Origin: Calliphora vicina
Lineage: Eukaryota > Arthropoda > Insecta > Diptera > Calliphoridae
DNA: 64,000 bases
Assembly: GCF_958450345.1 (NCBI RefSeq)
Contig: NC_088782.1
Location: 119,584,046 to 119,648,045, forward strand
Direction: 5' to 3'
Part shown: positions 1 through 12,522 of the stretch, in pieces
Layout: each line of letters opens with the position of its first letter
How positions within the stretch are numbered: position 1 is the first letter of the stretch
Notes under the pieces: generated by a model
The model's database searches: none
Told to the model about the DNA's origin: nothing
Seen by the model: the letters and a program-made list of their open reading frames with translations, nothing else
Made by a program: the position numbers and the translations under genes

Positions 1-2700
1 TCAACATAAAATTTAAAATTTTGAAAACTGGGATTTTGAATATTTTATAAAAAATTTTTGGGAATTCAATATTTTTTGTTTATAATATTACAAATGTTTT
101 AGTTTACATTATATAACACGTTTTTCATTGATTTCATAGCGATTTATTACAATTTTTGTTAAGGGGTATTTTGGGGATTTTTGAAAATTTTTTGGGAATT
201 TGAATTTTTAATTAAAATTTAAGAAATTCTTAAATTTTAAACTAATTTATTAGAAAATATACATGATTTTAAAATAAAACTTAATATTTTGAAAACTGGG
301 ATTTTGAATATTTTATAATTTTTTTTGGGAATTTAACTTGTTTTATTAAAATTGAAAAATAAACATAAATTTTAATAATTTTTCAACAATTTTTTAGAAA
401 ATGTAGATGATTTCAACGTAAAATTTAAAATTTTGAAAACTGGGATTTTGAATATTTTATAAAAATTTTTGGGAATTCAATTTTTGTTGTTCATAATATT
501 AAAAATGTTTTTATTTAGATTATATAACTTGATTTTAATTGATTTCATAGTGATTTATTACCATTTCCTTAAGAGGAATTTTGGGAATTTTTGAAAATTT
601 TTTGGGAATCTATTTATTTTTGTAAAATTTGTAAATTATTCTGTAATTTGTTGCAAAATTTAAATGATTTCAACATAAAACTTAAAATTTTGAAAAGTGG
701 GATTTTGAATATTTTATAAAAATTTTTGGGAATTCAATATTTTTTGTTTATAATATTACAAATGTTTTAGTTTACATTATATAACAAGTTTTTCATTGAT
801 TTCATAGCGATTTATTACAATTTTTGTTAAGGGGTATTTTGGGGATTTTTGAAAATTTTTTGGGAATTATAATTTTTAATTAAAATTTAAGAAAATCTTA
901 AATTTTAAACTAATTTATTAGAAAATATACATGATTTTAAAATAAAACTTAAAATTTTGAAAACTGGGATTTTGAATATTTTATAATTTTTTTTGGGAAT
1001 TTAACTTGTTTTATTAAAATTTAGAAATAAACATAAATTTTAATAATTTTTCACCAATTTTTTAGAAAATGTAGATGATTTCAATGTAAAATTTAAAATT
1101 TTGAAAACTGGGATTTTGAATATTTTATAAAAATTTTTGGGAATTCAATATTTCTTGTTCATAATATTAAAAATGTTTTTATTTAGATTATATAACTTGA
1201 TTTTAATTGATTTCATAGTGATTTATTACCATTTCCTTAAGAGGTATTTTGGGAATTTTTGAAAATTTTTTGGGAATCTATTTATTTTTGTAAAATTTGT
1301 AAATTATTCTGTAATTTGTTGCAAAATTTATATGATTTCAACATAAAATTTAAAATTTTGAAAACTGGGATTTTGAATATTTTATAAAAAATTTTTGGGA
1401 ATTCAATATTTTTTGTTTATAATATTACAAATGTTTTAGTTTACATTATATAACACGTTTTTCATTGATTTCATAGCGATTTATTACAATTTTTGTTAAG
1501 GGGTATTTTGGGGATTTTTGAAAAATTTTTGGGAATTTGAATTTTTAATTAAAATTTAAGAAAATCTTAAATTTTAAACTAATTTATTAGAAAATATACA
1601 TGATTTTAAAATAAAACTTAAAATTTTGAAAACTGGGATTTTGAATATTTTATAATTTTTTTTGGGAATTTAACTTGTTTTATTAAAATTGAAAAATAAA
1701 CATAAATTTTATTAATTTTTCACCAATTTTTTAGAAAATGTAGATGATTTCAACGTAAAATTTAAAATTTTGAAAACTGGGATTTTGAATATTTTATAAA
1801 AATTTTTGGGAATTCAATATTTTTTGTTAATAATATTACAAATGTTTTTATTTAGATTATATATCACGTTTTTAATTGTTTTCATAGCGATTTATTACCA
1901 TTTCCTTAAGAGGTATTTTGGGAATTTTTGAAAATTTTTTGGGAATCTATTTTTTTTTTTGTAAAATTTGTAAATTATTCTGTAATTTGTTGCAAAATTT
2001 AAAGATTTCAACGTAAAACTTAAAATTTTGAAAACTGGGATTTTGAATATTTTATAAAAATTTTTGTGAATTCAATATTTTTTGTTCATAATATTAAAAA
2101 TGTTTTTATTTAGATTATATAACTTGATTTTAATTGATTTCATAGTGATTTAATACCATTTTTTTAAAGGGTATTTTGGGGATTTTTGAAAATTTTTTGG
2201 GAATCTACTTTTTTTTATTAAAATTTAAGAAAATCATTAATTTTGCTGTAATTTGTTAGAAAATTTTAAGGATTTCATTATAAATCTTAAAATTTTCAAA
2301 AGTGGGATTTTGGATATTTTATAAAAGTTTTTGGGAATTAAATTTTTGTTGTTCATAATATTAAAAATGATATTATTTGGATTATATAACATATATTTCA
2401 TTAATTTATTGTTGATTTCATTCAATTTTCTTAAGAGGGAATTTTGGGGATTTTATAAAAGTTTTTGGGAATTAATTTTTTTTGCTCATAATATTAAAAA
2501 TGTTTTTATTTAGATTATATAACTTGATTTCATAGTGATTTATTACAATTTTTTTTGGGGATTTCTGAAAAATGTTTGGGAATCTATTTTTTTTTTTGTT
2601 AAAATTTAAGAAAATCATAAATTTTACACGAATTTGTTAAACAAATGTATTGATTTTAATATAAAACATAAAATTTTTAAAACTGGAATTATTGAAAATA
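1..2700. repeat. AT-rich higher-order satellite, about 668-bp unit
   Basis: This is a tandem array whose landmark is the motif GAAAACTGGGATTTTGAATA followed by an A/T run and TTTGGGAATT. The landmark starts near 22, 291, 435, 693, 959, 1102, 1358, 1629, 1775, 2031 and 2300. The spacings therefore cycle through about 268, 144 and 257 bp, which gives a higher-order unit of about 668 bp built from three unequal subunits. Copies differ by scattered substitutions and short indels and decay after about 2450. Short frames here are chance openings in low-complexity DNA. The array starts before the window, so its full length is unknown. Confidence 0.9.
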
Positions 2701-3990
2701 GTGGGAATTCAATTCCAGGCAAATCTGAACAATTTAAAATTTAACATCAGTTTTTTTTTCTGTCTTTAAGATAAAGAATTTCAGAAGTTTTATTTATTTC
2801 TTTCGTTTTATTTCCTTTTCCTTGCTCTCTAATTGCACAGAAAAACTTTGCTGACCTTAATTTCTTAACATTCATTCATTCATTTATTATTACTCCTACA
2901 ACGACAAACACAAAAAACATGTAATTGATAAATAAATTCCAATTTACAGATTTGAATTTCAATGCTGGCATTGAACCAAACACAATCACACATATAGCCA
3001 AGGCAGCCAAGCAAAGTTCAATTTAATGTGTTTCCTGTCAATGTTTGTCGATTGGGAAGTGCAAAAGTCCTTTGCACTAAAACTACAGCCAAAAATAAAA
3101 TATCAAAAAAAAAACAAAAAAAAACAGCAGGAAATATAAAAGAAGACTCAAAATAAAAGTTTACAAGTATTTTAAATTATACACAGCAAATAAATCAATG
3201 ATTATATAAAGATAATAAATAAACTCATTAGGCAACTCTTAAACATTTCAAGAATTTGGAAAAAAATCAACATTATAATTGAGGGTTAAACTTCCTTTTA
3301 ACCACAAAACATATGTTTTCCAATTATTAGTTTGTTAAGGAAAATTATAAAAAAACCACCCCCTCATACATAATGATGACTTAATCGAAAATTAAAATTT
3401 ATATTCAAACACGCTAAGATAACAAGAATTTTTCTTTATTCTTGATTATTTTGCTTTACAAAAATGTAGTTTCTAGTGATAAATTGGGTTTGCTTTTGTT
3501 AAAACCACCATGATTAAGTTATTTTTTACTTTCCCTACAATAAAATTGAATAATTTTCCACACGTCATTATAATAAAATTATCATCGTTAACACAGTCAT
3601 CATGAGATTACCTCAAAGAGTGTGTTGAAAGCCAACCGAAATATTGTTTAATACATACATTTTAATGTAAAAAGAAATTTACAAGTCAAAGTTTTAACAT
3701 GTGTTACAATTTGGTGAACATTCATCATCCCCCCCTTGTAAAAAAGGGATCATATTAAAAATCCATTAAAACCATAATTAAAATTCTCACTAAAATCAAA
3801 ATAAGGATAAATAAAATTTAAAACGCTGGAGAATGTTATATTCGCCTAAAGAAAATTCATACACATTTTGTAAAAAAACGTTTTTGTATAATAATTTACA
3901 GTAAAATTAAACAAAATATTCGTTTTGAAGAAAAATTTGGAATTCCCAAACAAAATTTTAAAATCCCCAAAACACCCACTAAAAGAATTG
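2700..3990. other. AT-rich single-copy spacer
   Basis: This stretch holds mostly non-repetitive AT-rich DNA with A-runs and no frame that looks coding. Its last 60 bases contain TTGGAATTCCCAAAC and AAAATCCCC, an inverted relic of the repeat family seen at 1-2700. No gene, RNA or clear transposon was recognised. Confidence 0.5.
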
Positions 3991-3997
3991 TTTCCAA

Positions 3998-4910
3998 AAA
4001 CGAACCACGATTGTCAGGAGAAATTCTGTATAAAAAGAATCACGATTGTCAGGACAAATTCTGTATAAAAAGAACCACGATTGTCAGCACAAATTCTGTA
4101 TGAAAAGAATCACGATTGTCAGGACAAATTCTGTATAAAAAGAATCACGATTGTCAGGACAAATTCTGTATAAAAAGAATCACGATTGTAGGAGAAATTC
4201 TGTATAAAAAGAATCACGATTGTCAGGACAAATTCTGTATAAAATGAATTACGATTGTCAGGACAAATTCTATAAAAAAAGAATCACGATTGTAGGAGAA
4301 ATTCTGTATAAAAAGATTCACGATTGTCAGGACAAATTGTGTATAAAAAGAACAACGATTGTCAGGACAAATTCTGTATAAAAAGAATCACGATTGTCAG
4401 CACAAATTCAGTATAAAAAGAATCACGATTGTCAGGACAAATTCTGTATAAAAAGAAGCACGATTCTTAGGACAAATTCTGTATAAAAAGAATCACGATT
4501 GTCAGGACAAATTCTGTATAAAAAGAACCACGATGGTAATGAAAAATTCAGTATTAAAAGAATAACGATTTTTAGGACAAATTCAGTATAAAAAGAATCA
4601 TAATTTATAAACAATTTTTTATTACAATCGTGGTTCTTTTTATACAGAATTTGTCCTGAAAATCGTGGTTCTTTTATACAGAAGTTTTCATTACAATCGT
4701 TATTCTTTTTATACAGAATTTGTCCCTAGAATCGTGGATCTTTTTATACAGAATTTGTCCTAAGACAAATTCTCGTGATTCTTTTTATACTGATTGTCAA
4801 GAACTCCGATTCTAAGGACAAATTCTGTATAAAAATAACCACGATTGTAATGAAAAATTGTTTATAAAAAGAACCACAATCTCGTCAGTACAAATTCTGT
4901 ATAAAAATAA
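3998..4910 (-). repeat. 35-bp tandem array A (box on - strand), with a short inverted block
   Basis: About 26 copies of a 35-bp monomer are present. On the + strand it reads as ACCACGATTGTCAGGACAAA followed by TTCTGTATAAAAAGA. From about 4622 to 4790 the monomers switch to the opposite orientation (AATCGTGGTTCTTTTTATAC) and then switch back. It belongs to the same superfamily as the arrays at 7.3, 9.1, 12.5, 16.3 and 25.3 kb, sharing the AATCGTGGTTCTTT box. Short frames through it are artefacts, because 35 is not a multiple of 3 and the reading frames rotate between copies. Confidence 0.9.
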
Positions 4911-5178
4911 TATTTTTTTTTTAAATATTACAAAATTTGTTTATTTTGGAAATTTTGGAGATTTTTAAATTTTTTCGGGAATTTGATGAATGTTGGAAAT
5001 TTTGGATATGTAGTTTAATGTTATTTTGAGGAATTAAGAACATTTTAAAATATTTTGTCCGCTTTTTCATAATTTCAATTATTTTTATTAATATACATAC
5101 ATTTCTAAAATAAAACTCATATTTTACTAATTTATTAAACAATTACTTTATTAAATATTTATGTTTGTATTTTCAATA

Positions 5179-6497
5179 ACACAGTACAACACATGATTTT
5201 GGGACTCAATTCTGACAATTGCACGTGAAAGTAGCCCCAAAAATAAGAACTTCTGCATCATTAGTTTTGCCAAGTTGGCTGCCGTATTAATTTAATGGCC
5301 ATACGAATTTTTTTTCCTCAAGGTGCATTTTTATCACTTTTTCTATATTTTAGCACGGTTATATCTCGTATACCGTACGGAATATCTCTTTTGTGGCTGA
5401 AGCAAAGTTGTAGATATTGAATAGTAGAAAAAAAGTACGGAACATACCTACCCGAAAAAGATGCATCCAGGGCCTTAAAAATCGCCAAAATGCCCATTTT
5501 ATTAAATTTTTTAACCAATTTTTCACCTTTTTTGCTCAATAGCTGGATTACAAATCCAATTATGGACTGATCACCATGAAATTAGGTCGTGTGATTTGTG
5601 TCTATATAAAAGTTATTTATCATGAATTTTGTATGTATACCATAATTTTTTACAGATTTATGCACTTTAAAGTGATTTTCGGAAGCGTGTCTTATATGTG
5701 AGCTATGACTAATTATGGACCGATCATAAACAAATTCGGTACATATAATTTGTTCGGCCCAAGGACGAAAACTGTTGAAATTGGCTGAAATCGGTTCATT
5801 ATTTCACCTAGCCCCCATACAAATGTCCTCCCGCAATTGGACTTTATCGGTCATAAATGTTTAATTTATATATGTATATACACAAATTTCGCTCCAATTA
5901 AGTTTTATATATACAAAATTCATGTCAAAAAATTGTATTATGATCGGTCCATAATTATTCATAGCTCCCATATAAGACCAGCTTCCGAAAATCACTTTAA
6001 AGTGAATAAATCTGTTAAAAATTATTGTATACATACAAAATTCATGATAAATAACTTTTATATAGACACAAATCACACGACCTAATTTCATGGTGATCAG
6101 TCCATAATTGGATTTGTAATCCAGCTATTGAGCAAAAAAGGTGAAAAATTGGTAAAAAATTTAAAAAAATGGGCATTTTTGCGATTTTTAAGGCACTGGA
6201 TGCACCTTTTTCGGGTAGGTATGTTCCGTACTTTTTTTCTACTATTCAATATCTACAACTTTGCTTCAGCCACAAAAGAGATATTCCGTACGGTATACGA
6301 GATATAACCGTGCTAAAATATAGAAAAAGTGATAAAAATGCACTTTGAGGAAAAAAAATTCGTATGGCCATTAAATTAATACGGCAGCCAACTTGACAAA
6401 ACTAATGATGCAGAAGTTCTTATTTTTGGATCTACTTTCACGTGCAATTGTCAGAATTGAGTCCCAAAGTAATGAACTGAAAAATGTTGTACTGTGT
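5179..6497. mobile_element. Foldback (near-palindromic) transposon, about 1.3 kb
   Basis: The left end (ACACAGTACAAC at 5179) is matched by its reverse complement at 6486-6497. The complementarity continues inward for roughly 550 bp per arm: the CACGTGCAATTGTCAGAATT block, the CGTATACCGTACGGAATATC block and the AATTATGGAC block all recur inverted. The central spacer at about 5750-5900 is not palindromic. No transposase frame is present, so the element is non-autonomous. No clear target-site duplication was found, as the flanks are AATAA on the left and TAATC on the right. The overlapping short frames on both strands simply mirror the two arms. Confidence 0.85.
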
Positions 6498-6499
6498 AA

Positions 6500-7310
6500 T
6501 CCTTAATCTATACAAATTGCTTTGAAATATTAAAAAATCTTAAAATTGCTTTTAAAATACAATATTTATACTCTTATCTATCAATCATCTAATATTTAAA
6601 TAAACAATATTGTTGATATAATTTACATACCTAAAGAACATTTTTTTGTTAAACGACAAACAAAATCTTGACTTTATGTCTAAAATTCAAATCAATATAA
6701 AGCCACTTACAAATTGATTCTATTTGACAATCCAAAAAAAAATTAGAAACATTTTTTTTTGTGGTTAAATAAAATCTCTGCTTAAAATGGAAAATTTTCT
6801 TATCTGTGAATACTCCCACAAAAAAAAAAGAAGGAATTCAAGCGTAAAGATTTTTAAAACTTAAATAAAAATAGAAAATAAAATCAAATATATTTGATGT
6901 GTAAAGGAAATAAATAAATAAACAAACCATATCCTGTTACACATACACACTAACCGACATACTCTCTGTGATGTTCAAATAAAATCTCATTTTTGACAGA
7001 CACACTCTCAGCTAAACACACATCCATACATACATATATTAAACACTTCCGTTTCTTTTAAGACTAAAATTTTATTCGAACCTAGAATTATTTTTATTAT
7101 ACTCAATGTTTAGATTTCGTTATTGGCACTAGTATATGATTTTATCCCCAAATATTTTATTTAAGGATTATAATAGACACATACAATATGTCGCTTCTAT
7201 AAGGCTAATAATATGAATTGGTTTTATGGAGAAATGGAAACAAATTAAAAAGAATTTTTATTTGATTTTTACATAAGTTTTTGCTTAAATTTAAATGATG
7301 AAGGTTTAAG
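6500..7310. other. Non-coding spacer
   Basis: AT-rich sequence with no convincing coding frame, repeat or RNA gene. Some stretches resemble ordinary fly intronic or intergenic DNA, with ACACAC and ATACATAC runs around 6940-7040. Confidence 0.4.
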
Positions 7311-7312
7311 TT

Positions 7313-8315
7313 AAAAAATTCGTTATAAGAAGAACCACGATTCTTAGGACAAATTCGTTATAAAAAGAACCACCATTCTTAGGACAAATTTGTTATAAAA
7401 AGAACAACGATTCTTAGGACAAATTCGTTATAAGAAGAACCACGATTCTTAGGACAAATTCGTTATAAAAAGAACCACCATTCTTAGGACAAATTTGTTA
7501 TAAAAAGAACAACGATTCTTAGGACAAATTCGTTATAAAAAGAACCACGATTCTTAGAACAAATTCGTTATAAAAAGAACCTTGATTCTTAGAACAAATT
7601 CGTTATAAAAAGAACCTTGATTCTTAGGACAAATTCGTTATAAAAAGAACGACGGTTCTTAGGACAAATTCCTTATAAAAAGAACCACTATTCACAGGAC
7701 AAAAAGTCAATAAAAAGTACCACGATTCTTAGGACAAATTCATTATAAAAAGAATCACGATTCTTAGGACAAATTCGTTATCAAAAGAACCACGATTCTT
7801 AGGACAAATTCTCAATAAAAAGAACCACTATTCTCAGGACAAAATGTCAATAAGAAGTACCACGATTCTTAGGACAAATTCCTTATAAAAAAACCACGAT
7901 TCTAAGCACAAATTTCTTATAAAAATAACCACGATTCTTGTCCTAAGATTCATTATAAAAAGAACCACGATTCTTAGGACAAATTCTTTATAAAAAGAAC
8001 CACTATTCAGAGGACAAAATGTCAATAAAAAGTACCACGATTCTTTGGTCAAATTAATTATAAAAAGAACCACGATTCTTAGCACGAATTCCTTACAAAC
8101 AGAACCTTGATTCTCAGAACAAATTCGTTATAAAAAGAACCTTGATTCTTAGGACAAATTCGTTATAAAATGAACGATGGTTCTTAGGACAAATTCCTTA
8201 TAAAAAGAACGAAAGTTCTTAAGTTCTTAAAAGAGCCAATTATGAGGACAAATTCTGTATAAAAAGAACTGCGATAGTCAGGAAAAATTCAGTATTAAAC
8301 GAATCTGGGATATTA
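7313..8315 (-). repeat. 35-bp tandem array B (box on - strand)
   Basis: About 28 copies of a 35-bp monomer reading AAGAACCACGATTCTTAGGA then CAAATTCGTTATAAA on the + strand. Compared with array A, the GTATA segment has become TTATA and the spacer is CTTAGGA instead of GTCAGGA. Variant monomers (ACTATTCTCAGGACAAAATG) recur at intervals of about 170-175 bp near 7680, 7830 and 8010, which suggests a local higher-order unit. It is part of the superfamily described for array A. Confidence 0.88.
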
Positions 8316-8319
8316 CTTT

Positions 8320-9105
8320 AGGTACTTTGTGAATCTCTATAATTAGTGCATTTTAAGTATGAAATTATGTAAACTGTACAAGGGATTTACCTATAGAAAC
8401 CATTATAACAACAATTATTTCTCAAATTTGTTGGTTAATAAACCGCAAAATCAAAGTTAAGCAAATAATTCAAAATTTGAGCTGTCAATTTCACTCTCTT
8501 CTAATGTGCAAGTAACTGCAAACATACACTTACTAAAGCACACATACTACAGCAAATACATCTAACTGCATTTCCATGTTTTGGCCTCTTTTGCAACGGT
8601 AAATGCTTCCTGTTCTAATAGTGTTGCCACACTGATGTTTACTAACACATTTGTTATTTATTCATGTTGCTGTTGCAACATGTAAACAACAGTGTCTGTG
8701 GTTTAACCAACAACCAAACCAAAAAAATCATATTAAAAACAATAACAAGTGTTAAATAATGGTATTTTGGCCACAGAGAAAACATGCTGTAATTAAAACT
8801 TTAAAAGAACATGCACAATCTTACTCTGTCTCTCTCTCTCTCGCACTCTGACCACCCAGCCACATACATTTTTGTGGCTTAACAACGAAATTACAAATTT
8901 ATGCACAATTATATGCAGACAAAGATGTAATTTATGAGACCTTGATTAAATATTACCTTTTTAGTGGTTTAATTACAAGTGGCAAATAATAGACATTGTG
9001 GGATAAAGTGAAAAGGAAAACATGTCTGAAAGTGTAGCATACTTTTAAGGGAATAATTATTAAACAGCTTAATGATGCATATGCACAATTTTTAAACTAA
9101 ATTGT
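8320..9105. other. Non-coding spacer between 35-bp arrays
   Basis: Non-repetitive sequence with a CTCTCTCTCTCT microsatellite near 8830 and several short AC-rich tracts. No open frame of note and no recognised element. Confidence 0.4.
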
Positions 9106-9107
9106 GA

Positions 9108-10078
9108 TTATTTTTAAACAGAATTTGTCCTGTCAATCGTGGTTCTTTTTATACAGAATTTCTCCTGACAATCGTGATTCATTTTATACAGAATTTGTAC
9201 TGACAATCGTTGTGCTTTTATACAGAATTTGTAATGACCATCGTGGTTCTTTTTATACAGAATTTGTCCTGAAAATCATGGTTCTTTTTATACAGAATTT
9301 GTAATGACAACCGTTGTTCTTTTTATACAGAATTTGTCCTGACAATCGTGATTCTTTTTATACAGAATTTGTCCTGACAATCGTGGTTCTTTTTATACAG
9401 AATTTGTCCTCACAATCGTGGTTCTTTTTATATAGAATTTGTGCTGACAATCGTGGTTCTTTTTATACAGAATTTGTCCTGACAATCGTGGTTCTTTTTA
9501 TACAGAATTTGTCCTGGCAAACGTGATTCTTTTTATACAGAATTTGTCCTGACAATCGTGGTTCTTTTTATACAGAATTTGTCCTGGCAAACGTGATTCT
9601 TTTTATACAGAATTTGTAATGACAATCGTGGTTCTTTTTATACAGAATTTCTCCTGAAAATCGTGGTTCTTTTTGTACAGAATTTGTAATGACAATCGTG
9701 GTTCTTTTTATACAGAATTTCTCCTGAAAATCGTGGTTCTTTTTGTACAGAATTTGTAATGACAATCGTGGTTCTTTTTATACAGAATTTCTCCTGAAAA
9801 TCGTGGTTCTTTTTGTACAGAATTTGTAATGACAATCGTGGTTCTTTTTATACAGAATTTCTCCTGAAAATCGTGGTTCTTTTTGTACAGAATTTGTCCT
9901 AAGAATCGTGGTTCTTTTTAAACAGAATTTTTCCTGACATAGGTGGTTCCTTTTATACAGAATTTGTCCTGACAATCGTGCTTCTTTTTATACAGAATTT
10001 GTCCTGACAATCGTGCTTCTTTTTATACAGAATTTGTCCTGACAATCGTGATTCTTTTTATACAGAATTTTTTATTAC
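9108..10078 (+). repeat. 35-bp tandem array C (box on + strand)
   Basis: About 27 copies of the array A monomer in the opposite orientation: CAATCGTGGTTCTTTTTATA followed by CAGAATTTGTCCTGA. From about 9610 to 9880 the array is a dimeric higher-order repeat of 70 bp. There, a GTAATGACAATCGTGG monomer alternates with a CTCCTGAAAATCGTGG monomer, and one of the pair has TGTACAG instead of TATACAG. It pairs with arrays A and B as a long-range inverted repeat. Confidence 0.9.
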
Positions 10079-10079
10079 A

Positions 10080-10560
10080 ATTTTCATTGGTGCTAGTAAC
10101 ATTTTTATTTAAATTAACGGAATTCCCAAACTTATTTTACAAATACCCAAAATCCCAGCTTTTAATTTTATGCTCTGGTATTAGAAAACACTTATATTTT
10201 ATAAAATTTGAGGAAAATTTATCATTTTGTAACATTTTAATAAATTCCCAAAAATATTTTAAAAAAATTCCAAAATCCCATTTATATAATTTTTGTATTA
10301 TGTTGAATAAAACTATTTTATTTGTTTTTAAAATTAAGTTTAAATGTTGAAAAATAGTTTTTGGTGTAAATTTCTTTAATTCCTAAAGATTTTATTAAAA
10401 TACCCAAAATCCCAGTTATAATTTATTGCTGTCTATTATAAAAAATGTTGTAATTTATAGAATTTATGGATAATTTAATATATTCTAGCAATTTAATAAA
10501 TTCCTAAAAACATTTTTAAAAATTTCCAAAATCCCAGTTTGAAAAATTTTGTTTGAATTT
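10080..10560 (-). repeat. Diverged copies of the 1-2700 repeat family, inverted
   Basis: Several weak copies of ATTCCCAAAA ... AAAATCCCAG appear at about 10120, 10240, 10400 and 10500. These are the reverse complement of the TGGGATTTT ... TTTGGGAATT landmark at 1-2700. They abut array C directly. The longest frame across this stretch (10048-10350) is compositional noise. Confidence 0.65.
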
Positions 10561-12520
10561 TAAGAAAAGAAATGTTGTTAGTAAAAAGAGTGGGCTTTTT
10601 CAACAAAAATGAGTTTGATTCTTAAATATTGTTACTGAAACATGATTTTAAGGAATAAGGGGAAATCTTTTTAGGGGGTTTTTATTGCTTTTTTTCTTTC
10701 TAATTTATCATATAAGTGCAACTTTTTTCTTTACTGTACTTATTCGTTTAAAACTTTGAAAATATAAAAGAAGTTTTACCTCTGCTTGTTTACCTTTTCC
10801 ACATTTATCTTTTTGCCACATTGTATCCCTGATTACTTCCTGTACAGAAATGTTCTACTAAATTTAACATTGATTGATTGAGTCTGGCCAATTAATCAAA
10901 TTGTAAGCGAGTGCATAAGTTTACAACCCAGCAAACATTTCATAAATGTAAAAGAACAATAAAACAATGGGATAGCTGGGTTTTTTTTATCAGCAGAAAA
11001 AAAGCCATGTCCACCTCCAGCTCCAAAACAAAAAGAACCGTAACGTGATTTATATTGTATTAAGCAATTGGTTTTACTACCCGCACACAGCCAATTGTCA
11101 TCATCAGAGAAATATTTTTTATTTATTTATAGAAATAAAGGGTGGCTATGAATAGAGGTGTTAAATGATATGATTGAAAAACCTTTTCTAACTGCGTTTC
11201 AAATTCCAAAATTTTATAGAAATTCAATAACAATTGCTTCCCTACAGGGGTCTAAATCCAAAATTTATACCGCCTAGAGATTTTATTTTTTGCATAGAAA
11301 ATATTTATTGGCTAAAATAACACCTTTTTATACTACCACTCCATGTTAACGAGAATTAACGATTTCCAAATAATAAATACAAAAATCTCCTTCGAAAAAA
11401 AATTAAAAAAAGGACCAAAAAGCATAAACTACCGCAAACAATGAAAAACTGATGATGATGGTGAAAAAACAGAGGAAAAATTAACCAAAAAAAACTGTTT
11501 GAAAAACGAACAAATCTATGTGTAAAAGTTTTTCCCCCTCACCAAAAAAAAATGTATGAAATTAAAGATGTAAAAAGCATGAAACGAAACAAAAACAACT
11601 ACAAACCCCCCTCAATCCCCCAAAAAAGCGATAGTCATGTTAACAAAGCAATCATTTTACAATTTACAACTACAGAAATAAAGCAAAAACAATAACAAAG
11701 AGCAAACGAACTAACAACATACTCACAGACTCCACACAAAACAAAAAAAACTAACAAGAACAAGATGAAAATCACAACCACAACAATCATACAGCAATAA
11801 CAGCAACAACAACACAGCACATAATAAATGCTAAAAGTAAACAAAGAAATATTACAACAAAAACATCAACACAACACAACAGAGTAAAAAAATTAAAGAG
11901 AGAAAAATACAAGATGGCCAAAAAAAAAAAAAAAATTGTAGCAACAAGAAAAGGATAACAAACAAACAAACAAACAAAATCAAGACTTCAAAAGCAACAA
12001 TAAAAACAAACAATCAAACAAAAACCGTAAATCGCGTAAATCTTTTATTCATTTTCTTGTTGTTATTGTAATAAATGGCGTTCTTACTTGCTTACTCTGC
12101 TTAAGTTTAGAAGGCGTACAAAAAGTATTGTCAACAAGGTATAAATTTTTTCTAATACATTCACACTCGAACTCATAGATTTGTACAATAGAAAATTGCA
12201 AAAATGGTTACCAAACCATAAATATGTTCTAACATGATAAAGTGAGAGAGGGGTAGCTACATAAATATTGGACACAATACCTTCTTAGTATTAAAAGGAA
12301 ACACGAAGTAGTAGTAAGATTAAAATTGCAAATCTATGTATAGCTGGAAAGCAGTAGTTGTAAATAATTGATGGTGTTAGCTGGGTATTAGAAAGTTAGG
12401 TTATGTTGTAAAAGGTTTTCTACTTAAAAATAATATTGATTTTTGTTTAAAGGCTGAAAATCTTTCTTCGTAATTCTAAAGTTTTAAAAAAGTTTTATAA
12501 ATATTTAAGATTTCTGCAAT
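10560..12520. other. Non-coding, A-rich spacer
   Basis: Mostly unique DNA. From 11390 to 12030 the + strand is extremely A and CAA rich (for example ACAGCAACAACAACACAGCA), so minus-strand frames there encode only Cys/Val/Phe low-complexity peptides and are not genes. No splice-delimited exon could be supported. Confidence 0.45.
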
Positions 12521-12522
12521 AT

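Noticed and set aside
5837..6091. Opposed open frames in the foldback element as a transposase remnant
   Set aside because: The two frames are mirror products of the palindrome and have no DDE-like or zinc-finger residues.
9104..9526. Two consecutive open frames with repeated SFYTEF peptides (and similar minus-strand frames to 9975)
   Set aside because: These translate the 35-bp satellite, whose frame rotates every copy. No non-repeat residues and no expression signals.
11635..11969. Hydrophobic Cys/Val/Phe-rich minus-strand frames resembling membrane peptides
   Set aside because: Antisense of an A- and CAA-rich tract; hydrophobicity follows from T/GTTG composition.
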